Source: Bacteroidales bacterium UBA6401
GTDB taxonomy: Bacteria > Bacteroidota > Bacteroidia > Bacteroidales > UBA932
DNA length: 64,000 nt
Assembly (NCBI GenBank): GCA_002438635.1
Contig: DJPX01000021.1
Coordinates: forward strand, 1-64,000
Direction of reading: 5' to 3'
Shown here piece after piece: positions 56,233 to 63,273 of this stretch. Under the pieces are notes generated by a model, which saw only the letters and a program-made list of their open reading frames with translations, did not search any database and had not been told where the DNA came from. The translations under genes were made by a program, and so were the position numbers. Positions within the stretch are counted from its first letter, which is position 1. Every line of letters begins with the position of its first letter.

Positions 56233-57604
56233 GATACTCTTTAATGGCAGCAGCGGCTTTTCGCCCTGCACCCATAGCCAAAATTACTGTTGCAGCGCCC
56301 GTTACCGCATCGCCCCCAGCGAATACACCTTCTCTTGTGGTAACGCCATCATCCGATGCCTTAATGCAAGCACGGCGCGTCGCTTCAAGGCCCACTGTAG
56401 TATTAACTATTAAAGGATTAGGCGAAGTTCCAAGCGCCATTATAACTGTCTGAACAGGGATTTCAAACTCAGAGCCGGGTATAGGAATAGGACTCCTTCG
56501 TCCACTCTCATCTGCCTCGCCCAATTCCATTCTCACACATCTTAACGCACGCACTTCCCCATTATCATTGCCTAAAACTTCTACGGGATTAGTAAGCAAT
56601 TCAAACAAGACGCCCTCTGCCTTGGCATGCTGCACCTCCTCTCGACGAGCGGGAAGTTCCTTTTCTGTACGACGATAAATTATATGGACATTTGCCCCCA
56701 GTCTCAATGCCGTACGTGCAGCATCCATCGCAACATTTCCTCCACCCACAACGCATACTTCTTTCCCGATATGGATCGGTGTCATATAATCAGTCCGATA
56801 TGCCTTCATAAGATTATTTCGAGTAAGGAATTCATTGGCCGAAAAAACACCATTGAGATTCTCACCCGGAATGCCCATAAATTTAGGAAGGCCAGCTCCG
56901 GTCCCTACAAATACAGCTTTATATCCTTCCTTTTCGAATAAATCATCTATAGTAACTGTCCTTCCTACAATGACATTAGTTTCAAATTCCACTCCTAACT
57001 TTTTCAGTGTTTCAATCTCCCTTTTTAACACTTTTTCCTTAGGAAGCCTAAATTCAGGAATACCATATTCGAGCACACCTCCCAGCCGATGAAGAGCCTC
57101 GAACACTTTCACTTTCAGGCCATATTTTGCCAAGTCGAACGCACACGCAAGCCCGGCAGGACCTGACCCTATTACCGCCACCTTCGGAGCATTAGGAATG
57201 TACTCTATCTTTATTGTAGGAGCACAATCATTTTCAGCACAATAATCAGCAGTAAATCGCTCCAAGCCACCTATAGCCACACTTTCCCCCTTTATTCCAA
57301 GTACGCAACTACCTTCACACTGACTCTCTTGTGGGCAAACTCTTCCGCACACTGCCGGCAAAGATGAATCATGTCCAATTATTTCAGCCGCCTCTGTAAT
57401 ATGCCCTTCTTTAATCTGTGCTATAAATCCCGGAATGTCAATACCTACCGGACAAGCAGATACACACCTAGGATTTTTACAATGCAAGCAACGAGACGAC
57501 TCCTCCATAGCCTCATTCAAATTAAATCCCAAACATACCTCGTCAAAATTATGTGCTCGCTCCTGAGGATCCTGCTCTCTCAATTTTGTTCTGTGTGTTA
57601 ACAT
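56222..57604 (-). CDS. nfnB: NfnB-type large subunit (glutamate synthase small-subunit-like flavoprotein)
   Basis: The 460-residue protein has an N-terminal iron-sulfur domain (CLHCKNPRCVSACPVG and CGRVCPQESQCEGSC), an FAD site (IGSGPAGLACAFDLAKYG) and an NADP site (VVGGGNVAMDAARTALRLG). Alone it could be GltD or the sulfide dehydrogenase alpha subunit. Directly after nfnA it is best read as the electron-bifurcating NADH-dependent reduced ferredoxin:NADP oxidoreductase. It overlaps nfnA by 7 nt. Confidence 0.85.
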   Translation of the reverse strand: MLTHRTKLREQDPQERAHNFDEVCLGFNLNEAMEESSRCLHCKNPRCVSACPVGIDIPGFIAQIKEGHITEAAEIIGHDSSLPAVCGRVCPQESQCEGSCVLGIKGESVAIGGLERFTADYCAENDCAPTIKIEYIPNAPKVAVIGSGPAGLACAFDLAKYGLKVKVFEALHRLGGVLEYGIPEFRLPKEKVLKREIETLKKLGVEFETNVIVGRTVTIDDLFEKEGYKAVFVGTGAGLPKFMGIPGENLNGVFSANEFLTRNNLMKAYRTDYMTPIHIGKEVCVVGGGNVAMDAARTALRLGANVHIIYRRTEKELPARREEVQHAKAEGVLFELLTNPVEVLGNDNGEVRALRCVRMELGEADESGRRSPIPIPGSEFEIPVQTVIMALGTSPNPLIVNTTVGLEATRRACIKASDDGVTTREGVFAGGDAVTGAATVILAMGAGRKAAAAIKEYLKV

Positions 57605-58437
57605 AATGACTCCATTGCGGCCAATTCTTCCGCTTTATATTGTTTCTGACGTCGCATCGCCTCATCGAAATCCACCAAATAGCCATCAAATTCAGGCCCA
57701 TCAACACATGCAAACTTAGTAACTCCCCCCACACTTACTCGGCACGCACCGCACATACCTGTACCATCCACCATCAAAGTATTCAGACTAACCGTTACAG
57801 GTATATTCAACTTTTTGCATGTAAGTGTACTAAATTTCATCATTATCATAGGGCCAATGGCAACAGCTCTGTCAAAATGCGCCCCTTCCGAAACCAATTT
57901 TTCCAGCATAGCAGTACCGACTCCGTGAAACCCGACAGAGCCATCATCCGTACAAATATGCAGACGATCGCATACCTGTGCCATCTTATCGGTGTATATA
58001 AGGAGATCTTTATTTCGTGCACCTATAATCACCTCTACATGAGCTCCGTGTTCGTACAGCCATTTCGCTTGAGGATAAACCGGGGCCGTACCCACTCCTC
58101 CCGCAATGAATACGTAACTTAGCTTTTTAAGTTCCGTTGGGTCTATATTCATAAATTCGGATTCCTTCCCCAAAGGTCCAACCATATCTGCAAATGACTC
58201 TCCCACTAATCGAGATACAATCTTTTTTGTAGAAGCGCCCACCACTTGCGTTACTATACTTACCGTGCCTTTCTCTTTATCAAAATCACTTATTGTAAGT
58301 GGAATACGCTCGCCTTTTTCATCATTTATCACCATAAGAAATTGACCCGGCTTTGCAGCATGGGCAATCCTAGGGGCTGACACTTTCATGTGACAAACAT
58401 TAGGTGTCAGCATTTCTTTTTCTAAAATAGTATACAT
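57598..58437 (-). CDS. nfnA: NfnA-type small subunit (ferredoxin-NADP reductase-like)
   Basis: From the ATG at 58437 the protein has 279 residues: an FAD domain (ERIPLTISDFDKEKGTVS), an NAD domain (FIAGGVGTAPVYPQAKWL), and a C-terminal [2Fe-2S] site (GTGMCGACRVSVGG with a later CVDGPEF). It resembles the iron-sulfur subunit of dihydroorotate dehydrogenase B and SudB. A longer start at 58578 would be antisense to tRNA-Arg. It is adjacent to and overlaps nfnB. Confidence 0.88.
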   Translation of the reverse strand: MYTILEKEMLTPNVCHMKVSAPRIAHAAKPGQFLMVINDEKGERIPLTISDFDKEKGTVSIVTQVVGASTKKIVSRLVGESFADMVGPLGKESEFMNIDPTELKKLSYVFIAGGVGTAPVYPQAKWLYEHGAHVEVIIGARNKDLLIYTDKMAQVCDRLHICTDDGSVGFHGVGTAMLEKLVSEGAHFDRAVAIGPMIMMKFSTLTCKKLNIPVTVSLNTLMVDGTGMCGACRVSVGGVTKFACVDGPEFDGYLVDFDEAMRRQKQYKAEELAAMESLC

Positions 58438-58445
58438 ACTGGGAG

Positions 58446-58453
58446 CAAAGTTA
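58446..58453 (-). promoter_or_regulatory. -7 element of nfnAB
   Basis: Minus strand TAACTTTG (58453-58446) matches TAnnTTTG and ends 8 nt before the nfnA ATG at 58437, so the leader would be very short. No -33 box at standard spacing. Confidence 0.45.
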
Positions 58454-58476
58454 CTTATAAATTCAAAAAAAACATT

Positions 58477-58484
58477 TATATTTG
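58477..58484 (+). promoter_or_regulatory. -7 element of tRNA-Arg
   Basis: TATATTTG matches TAnnTTTG and lies 19 nt upstream of the tRNA 5' end (58504). No clear -33 TTTG. Confidence 0.5.
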
Positions 58485-58503
58485 CACTCCTATTTTTACG
58501 GAT

Positions 58504-58577
58504 GGTTCCGTAGCTCAGTTGGATAGAGCAACAGCCTTCTAAGCTGTGGGTCGCGCGTTCGAATCGCGCCGGAATCA
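58504..58577 (+). tRNA. tRNA-Arg (anticodon TCT)
   Basis: Acceptor GGTTCCG pairs with CGGAATC (one G-T), with discriminator A. The anticodon stem-loop CAGCC-TTCTAAG-CTGTG gives TCT. The T-loop is TTCGAAT. It is 74 nt and single, with its own terminator. Confidence 0.95.
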
Positions 58578-58578
58578 C

Positions 58579-58624
58579 AAAAAGAGGTGGCCATCGGTCT
58601 TTTGACTTTCGGTCACCTCTTTTT
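58579..58624 (+). terminator. Terminator after tRNA-Arg
   Basis: An 11-bp stem (AAAAAGAGGTG at 58579-58589 / CACCTCTTTTT at 58614-58624) continues inward through GCC/GGT pairs and ends in a T-run. It begins directly after the tRNA. Confidence 0.85.
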
Positions 58625-58636
58625 ATATTAAAACCT

Positions 58637-58685
58637 TAGTAACATTCAAAAAATAACCTGCATCATCTTAGTAAATCTTTTTGGT
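58637..58685 (+). repeat. Dispersed 49-nt repeat R2, copy 2
   Basis: This copy matches the reverse complement of 31595-31643 with one mismatch by eye. It is in the gap between tRNA-Arg and pgk, 45 nt from repeat R1 copy 2. Confidence 0.85.
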
Positions 58686-58730
58686 CTATATTCCTTTTCT
58701 CATCAGTTATGTGCCACCGGCACACTCCCT

Positions 58731-58776
58731 TTTCGAAAAGAAATCTATCCTCGAAAATCTAGTGCTAATCTGACGC
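58731..58776 (-). repeat. Dispersed 46-nt repeat R1, copy 2
   Basis: The reverse complement matches 2339-2384 at about 41 of 46 positions. It lies just past the pgk stop on the pgk strand. A small hairpin (GTGCC-acc-GGCAC at 58711-58723) lies between it and R2. Confidence 0.75.
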
Positions 58777-58801
58777 AACTTATTTTTTTCACGTTACTTG
58801 A

Positions 58802-60055
58802 TTACTCTAAAATAGCAGCAATACCAGGAAGGGTCTTACCCTCAAGAGCCTCAAGCATAGCTCCACCACCAGTACTTACATAACTTACCTTATCGGCAAA
58901 TCCCATCTTGGTCACAGCAGCGACAGAATCTCCACCGCCTACGAGTGTATATGCGCCCTTTTCTGTAGCTTCAGCAAGATCTTTTGCAATCTGAAGAGTT
59001 CCCTGAGCGAATTTCTCAATTTCAAATACACCTACAGGGCCATTCCACAGAACCGTCTTAGAGTCAAGAATAACTTTTCTCCAACGCTCAAGCGATTTAG
59101 GACCAGCATCTACGCCCTCCCAACCATCAGGAATCTCGTGTGAAGGAACAAGCTGAGTATTTGCATCCTGAGAGAAAGCATCGGCAACAAGGGTCTGTAC
59201 AGAAAGATAGATATTTACTCCCTTCTCCTTGGCTTTGTTCATTATAGCAGTAGCCTCTGGAATAAGATCGTCTTCGTGAAGAGAGTTTCCGATCTTTCCG
59301 CCTTCTGCTTTAATGAAAGTATATCCCATACCTCCACCGATAATAAGATTATCTACCTTATCTAGCAAATTCTCAAGTACCGCCAGTTTAGAACTTACTT
59401 TTGAACCGCCGATAATAGCAGTGAATGGACGCTTAGCATTCTTTAAAACATTATCTATAGCCTTTATCTCTCCTTCCATAAGATAACCAAACATCTTATC
59501 ATTAGGGAAGTACTTGGCAATAAGAGCGGTAGAAGCGTGTGCACGATGAGCCGTTCCGAATGCATCATTAATGTAGCAGTCAGCATAAGATGCAAGGGTC
59601 TTAACGAATTTTTCCTGAGAGGCTTTCAAAGCAGCTTTAGCAGCTTTTTTCTCTTCATCCGTAGCATCCTCTGCGAGTCCTCGAGGTTTACCCTCTTCTT
59701 CTGGATAGAAGCGGAGATTTTCGAGCAAAAGCACATCTCCTGGTTTCAATGCAGCCACCTGTGCTTGAGCCTTTTGACAATCATCGGCAAACTGAACTGG
59801 AACGCCCAGCAATTCACTCAAACGCGGAAGAACATATTTAAGGGATAGTTTCGGATCTACCTTCTTAGGTCTTCCCAGGTGAGACATAATGATAGGAGAA
59901 CCTCCTCCTGCAAGAACCTTCTTTAAAGTAGGGATTGCAGCACGGATACGTGTATCGTCCGTAATCTCGAAGTTTTCGTTAAGTGGAACATTGAAGTCCA
60001 CACGAACAATGGCTTTTTTGCCCTTGAAATCGTAAGAATCGATAAATTGTTGCAT
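58802..60055 (-). CDS. pgk: Phosphoglycerate kinase
   Basis: The 417-residue glycolytic kinase has VRVDFNVPL, IIMSHLGRPK, GGSKVSSKL, VLWNGPVGVFE and GGGDSVAAV. The ATG at 60055 (MQQFIDSYDFKGKK) is the family start. An in-frame extension to 60106 lies across the promoter region and is not used. It is a single gene with its own strong promoter. Confidence 0.97.
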   Translation of the reverse strand: MQQFIDSYDFKGKKAIVRVDFNVPLNENFEITDDTRIRAAIPTLKKVLAGGGSPIIMSHLGRPKKVDPKLSLKYVLPRLSELLGVPVQFADDCQKAQAQVAALKPGDVLLLENLRFYPEEEGKPRGLAEDATDEEKKAAKAALKASQEKFVKTLASYADCYINDAFGTAHRAHASTALIAKYFPNDKMFGYLMEGEIKAIDNVLKNAKRPFTAIIGGSKVSSKLAVLENLLDKVDNLIIGGGMGYTFIKAEGGKIGNSLHEDDLIPEATAIMNKAKEKGVNIYLSVQTLVADAFSQDANTQLVPSHEIPDGWEGVDAGPKSLERWRKVILDSKTVLWNGPVGVFEIEKFAQGTLQIAKDLAEATEKGAYTLVGGGDSVAAVTKMGFADKVSYVSTGGGAMLEALEGKTLPGIAAILE

Positions 60056-60086
60056 AACTATTGTTTTTTCAATTTGTTTCGCGTCG

Positions 60087-60117
60087 CAAAAATACAAAAA
60101 AAGCACCTTATTTCAAA
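60087..60117 (-). promoter_or_regulatory. pgk promoter
   Basis: Minus strand TTTG (60117-60114), a 19-nt spacer and TATTTTTG (60094-60087), an exact consensus. The leader is about 25-30 nt. It excludes the upstream in-frame start. Confidence 0.8.
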
Positions 60118-60239
60118 CAATGGATAATCATCCGCTCGATTGCCCTTGTCGAATTATAATAATCACATGACTAATTACCGCTCAAAACTAAAAGTATTCC
60201 CTATGCGCTCGAAAATGATGTCAAATATCTTTTGAAGGT

Positions 60240-60366
60240 TTCTAGGAATCAAATCGATATTTAGAAAGCTATCTGCATAAGTCATGGTGACAGTTATATT
60301 ATAAGGTCATTTAGAGATGTTACTGATGGATGTTCTTTATCATAATTCTTATCATTGTAATGTTAA
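60240..60366 (-). pseudogene. Decayed partial copy of the lipoprotein gene at 62256
   Basis: Two blocks match the 3' part of 62256-62888 at high identity: 60240-60300 with 62253-62330, and 60301-60366 with 62521-62587. Relative to the intact gene there is a 16-nt deletion near the stop and a 190-nt deletion whose ends share ATATT. Both break the frame. With the intact copy it flanks the HipBA module. The rest of the 60107-60672 gap holds only the hipBA promoter and operator. Confidence 0.85.
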
Positions 60367-60591
60367 TCGCGGAGCCATATCTTTTTCTTTTGGCAAGCAA
60401 AATAGTTCTTTGATATGATGTGTGTAATGAATAAGATATTATTTGTTGATGGTTGTACATGGTGCTTACAAATAACATTATAGCATTTGGCTTTTGGAAG
60501 TTTTTGCTCAAAATAGATTAGGTATATGGTTAATTATGCCAAGATGTGCATTTTACTATGTGTAATACATTATTAAATAAATAAAAAGTAT

Positions 60592-60599
60592 TACTTTTG
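60592..60599 (+). promoter_or_regulatory. -7 element of the hipBA-like module
   Basis: TACTTTTG matches TAnnTTTG. The leader to the ATG at 60673 is about 70 nt and contains the inverted repeat below. No -33 TTTG. Confidence 0.45.
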
Positions 60600-60623
60600 C
60601 ATATTATATGATAGGTTGATTAT

Positions 60624-60654
60624 TGCAAAGTCATCACAACATAGTTGCTTTGCA
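60624..60654 (+). promoter_or_regulatory. Possible operator of the hipBA-like module
   Basis: TGCAAAG (60624-60630) and CTTTGCA (60648-60654) form a perfect 7-bp inverted repeat with a 17-nt spacer, 19 nt before the antitoxin ATG. HipB-type antitoxins bind such repeats to repress their own operon. This use is inferred from position. Confidence 0.4.
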
Positions 60655-60672
60655 TCTTAAATTGATGTAGTA

Positions 60673-60993
60673 ATGGCAAAGAATACAATGGGAACCAAGC
60701 TTCCCCGAAAATTGGAGCAAAAGATGCAGATTGTAGGTGAGCAGATTAAGTTAGCTCGATTGCGTCGGAATCTAAGTGTGGCTCAGGTGGCTGAACGCGC
60801 CACCTGTTCACCGCTTACTGTGTCCAGAATAGAAAAAGGGATTCCTACTGTTGCAATAGGGATCTATCTACGTGTTTTGTATGCATTGCAACTTGACGAT
60901 GATATTTTATTGCTTGCCAAAGAAGATAAACTGGGAAAAGCTTTGCAGGATTTGAGTTTAAAAACAAGAGAACGTGCATCCAAGAAAGAATAA
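60673..60993 (+). CDS. hipB: HipB-like helix-turn-helix antitoxin
   Basis: The 106-residue protein has an XRE-type HTH at about 23-80 (ARLRRNLSVAQVAERATCSP, then LTVSRIEKG). It is 3 nt before the HipA-like kinase, the standard order of HipBA modules. It should bind DNA and the toxin, with autorepression. An ATG at residue 6 is an alternative start. The C-terminal tail is basic. Confidence 0.88.
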   Translation: MAKNTMGTKLPRKLEQKMQIVGEQIKLARLRRNLSVAQVAERATCSPLTVSRIEKGIPTVAIGIYLRVLYALQLDDDILLLAKEDKLGKALQDLSLKTRERASKKE

Positions 60994-60996
60994 TCT

Positions 60997-62247
60997 ATGA
61001 AAAAGTTGTATGTATATGCCGATTTCGATTGGTTCAAAGAAGTGGAACTCATAGGCGAATTGAGCTATGAGTCTCTTCGTGGGGCGGACAGCTATAGTTT
61101 TACGTTCAATAATGAATGGTTAAGGCAGCACAGCGATCTGTTTTTGAGCGACGACCTGAATAATTACCCGGGGCAACAATATACACAACCGGACAAGGAT
61201 ATATTCGAATGTTTTTCCGATGCTTTGCCGGATCGTTGGGGACGTACTTTGTTGCTACGTCGTGAGCAAATTGCAGCGGTGGAAGAAAAACGACCAATAC
61301 GAAGATTGTCTTCATTCGATTTCCTAACTGGTATCGATGATTTCTCCCGAATGGGTGCTTTCCGTTTTAAGGAAGATCCCGATGGTGAATTTATCAATGT
61401 GAGTGAATCGTTGAAAATTCCACCTCTTACAGCTATTCGGGAGTTGATTTCAGCCAGTTCTGAGATTGAGAAAAGCGAAGAAAACAATATACTCCCCGAT
61501 AAAAAATGGATTGCACAACTTGTGCAACCTGGGACATCATTAGGAGGTGCACGTCCTAAAGCCAATGTTGTAGATACGGATAAAACTCTTTACATGGCTA
61601 AGTTTCCATCGAGCAAGGATGACTATGATGTAGGACTTTGGGAACATTTAAGCCACTTGCTTGCTACAAAAGCAGGAGTAAATGTAGCAAAAACCAAAGT
61701 GCTGGCAACTGGAGAAAAATATCATACATTGCTGTCTCAACGTTTCGATAGAACAAGCGATAGCAAACGTATTCATTTTGCATCTGCTATGACCTTGTTG
61801 GGATTAAGTGATGGAGATAATGCAACGACTCAGCATGGTTATCTGGATATAGTCGACTTTATTATTCAAAGCTGTACCGATGTAGAGCGAAACCTGCAGG
61901 AACTATACCGTCGTGTGGCTTTCAATATTTGTATCGGCAATACCGATGACCATTTCCGCAATCATGGTTTTCTGTTGACTGCTAAAGGATGGACATTGTC
62001 ACCGGCATACGATATGAATCCAACGCTGAATGAATATCAAAGTCTGCTCATCTCATCAACTTCCAACAAGGCGGATTTAAGTATCTTGCTTGATGCCTGC
62101 GAGGATTATATACTTAATCGAAACACTGCGGAGAAAATAATTTCAGAGGTGATTGAAGCGATAAAAGGGTGGCGCGAATTAGCAACACGATTAGGAATTT
62201 CCAAGAGGGAAATGGATATGTTTTCAGGAGTGTTTGATAAACAATAG
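60997..62247 (+). CDS. hipA: HipA-like serine/threonine kinase toxin
   Basis: The 416-residue kinase has the N-terminal lobe with RWGRTLLLRR (80-89), the GGARPK loop (183-188), the ATP-binding lysine in MAKFPS (200-205), the catalytic NTDDHFRNH (315-323) and the metal-binding AYDMNP (337-342). All key residues are intact. E. coli HipA phosphorylates glutamyl-tRNA synthetase and stops growth; the target here is unknown. Leucine codons are often TTG and the gene is richer in T-ending codons than the neighbours, which suggests transfer. A type II toxin-antitoxin role is inferred. Confidence 0.88.
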   Translation: MKKLYVYADFDWFKEVELIGELSYESLRGADSYSFTFNNEWLRQHSDLFLSDDLNNYPGQQYTQPDKDIFECFSDALPDRWGRTLLLRREQIAAVEEKRPIRRLSSFDFLTGIDDFSRMGAFRFKEDPDGEFINVSESLKIPPLTAIRELISASSEIEKSEENNILPDKKWIAQLVQPGTSLGGARPKANVVDTDKTLYMAKFPSSKDDYDVGLWEHLSHLLATKAGVNVAKTKVLATGEKYHTLLSQRFDRTSDSKRIHFASAMTLLGLSDGDNATTQHGYLDIVDFIIQSCTDVERNLQELYRRVAFNICIGNTDDHFRNHGFLLTAKGWTLSPAYDMNPTLNEYQSLLISSTSNKADLSILLDACEDYILNRNTAEKIISEVIEAIKGWRELATRLGISKREMDMFSGVFDKQ

Positions 62248-62255
62248 ATAGTATT

Positions 62256-62888
62256 CTAAGAATCAAATCGATATTTAATAGTCTCCGAGACTTGAAAGCC
62301 ATCTGCATAAGTCATGGTGACAGTTATATTGTAATCTTGCGATAGGTCAAGTGGTAAATACTTGAAACTAATTGAAGTCCCACATTCAGCACACATGAAC
62401 AAACCATCTACTGTACCTTCTTCGTCTAGTGAGACTTTATATCTTCGATAGTCATAACCCGAGTTATATGTTTTATACCCGTCAGTAATGAATTTTTTAT
62501 ATGAAATATATTCAAATATTATAAGGTCATTTAGAGATGTAAATGCTGGATGTTCTTTATCATAATCCTTATCACATGTAATGTTAATAGTGGTAATCTC
62601 AGGATAGGTCGAAAGTGGATCTCCGTGTCCGATATTTCTTTTTTGGTTATATGTCATATCGTTATTCTCCTCACAAATCCTATCATAAAATTCTTTATCA
62701 GTGTATTCCGATATGAAATTTTCTTCAGTAGCAATAAAATCAATCCAGATTTTATGGTTATCATCTTTTTCTAATTTGATCGGAGCATGATATAGGTAAC
62801 CATATATAAACGAACGATAAAAATAATATATACGATCGCACGAAGAAAATGTGATTATCATTAAAAACCACACTATTAATTTTAACAT
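62256..62888 (-). CDS. Putative lipoprotein, unknown function
   Basis: The protein of about 210 residues begins with a lipoprotein signal (MLKLIVWFLMIITFSSC, Cys at about 17) and then has a beta-rich, aromatic region ending in TVTMTYADGFQVSETIKYRF. I start at 62888, which directly follows the stop of the peptidase remnant (62890-62892). An in-frame ATG at 62906 would overlap that stop. It may be paired with the upstream C10 peptidase, like the small inhibitor-type lipoproteins next to some Bacteroides C10 peptidases, but it is larger than those. A decayed copy is at 60240-60366. Confidence 0.65.
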   Translation of the reverse strand: MLKLIVWFLMIITFSSCDRIYYFYRSFIYGYLYHAPIKLEKDDNHKIWIDFIATEENFISEYTDKEFYDRICEENNDMTYNQKRNIGHGDPLSTYPEITTINITCDKDYDKEHPAFTSLNDLIIFEYISYKKFITDGYKTYNSGYDYRRYKVSLDEEGTVDGLFMCAECGTSISFKYLPLDLSQDYNITVTMTYADGFQVSETIKYRFDS

Positions 62889-62889
62889 A

Positions 62890-63245
62890 CTATCTCGGCG
62901 CATCATATATTATTATTTTTAAATAGTTATTATAAATAGTATTATCCCTTTTGCCACTAGGATTATCCAATTCCCCAAATTAAGAAGCTGTTTTGAAATG
63001 GTTCCCAAATTATATTATGAGGATTTTTCGAGGCAGTTTCGACTTTGGAAGAAGGAGTGTACTGGAGGTACTCGACTGATGACAAAGATGAAAATGGCCG
63101 GAAAGGACCATAAGAGAAGAGACGAATCATTTCAAAACAGCTTCTAAATACTCCTGAAGTATAATAGCCATTACAACGACCTCTCCATCCAAAATTACAA
63201 TGAACCATCATCTCCGGGTCCTTAGACATCCTCGTCGTTTATTTA
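62890..63245 (-). pseudogene. C-terminal remnant of a C10 (streptopain-like) peptidase, split by a MITE-like element
   Basis: On the minus strand the upstream piece reads DPEMMVHCNFGWRGRCNGYY then TSGVF, the substrate-side end of C10 cysteine peptidases (HcNFGWgG, NGYY). Removing the 163-bp element at 62983-63145 restores the frame to SGVFGELDNPSGKRDNTIYN and on to a stop at 62890-62892. The catalytic Cys and most of the peptidase are missing upstream (only about 45 nt separate it from lgt, with a TAA in frame). It is therefore a 5'-deleted, interrupted gene. Confidence 0.75.
62983..63145. mobile_element. MITE-like element with 18-bp perfect terminal inverted repeats
   Basis: AGAAGCTGTTTTGAAATG at 62983-63000 is the perfect reverse complement of 63128-63145, and pairing continues for three of four further bases. 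The element is 163 bp. It is flanked by ATTT-like sequence on both sides (minus strand GTATTT before, TAATTT after), a probable short target duplication. No transposase is encoded, so it would be mobilised in trans. It interrupts the C10 peptidase remnant. Confidence 0.7.
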
Positions 63246-63273
63246 TAAACTCCATTCTTATATGGTAACATTT

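Noticed and set aside
58438..58578. Longer nfnA start
   Set aside because: The extension is antisense to tRNA-Arg and upstream of the nfnA -7 element.
58711..58723. Small hairpin GTGCC-acc-GGCAC between repeats R2 and R1
   Set aside because: It is short, and no T-run follows, so it is not called a terminator; mentioned with repeat R1 only.
60320..60511. Minus-strand 63-residue frame before hipB
   Set aside because: It spans the decayed lipoprotein copy and the hipBA leader, with no start signal or family match.
62963..63229. Intact 88-residue gene
   Set aside because: Only the first part is peptidase-like. The rest reads through the MITE-like element, so it is a chance fusion, listed as a pseudogene.
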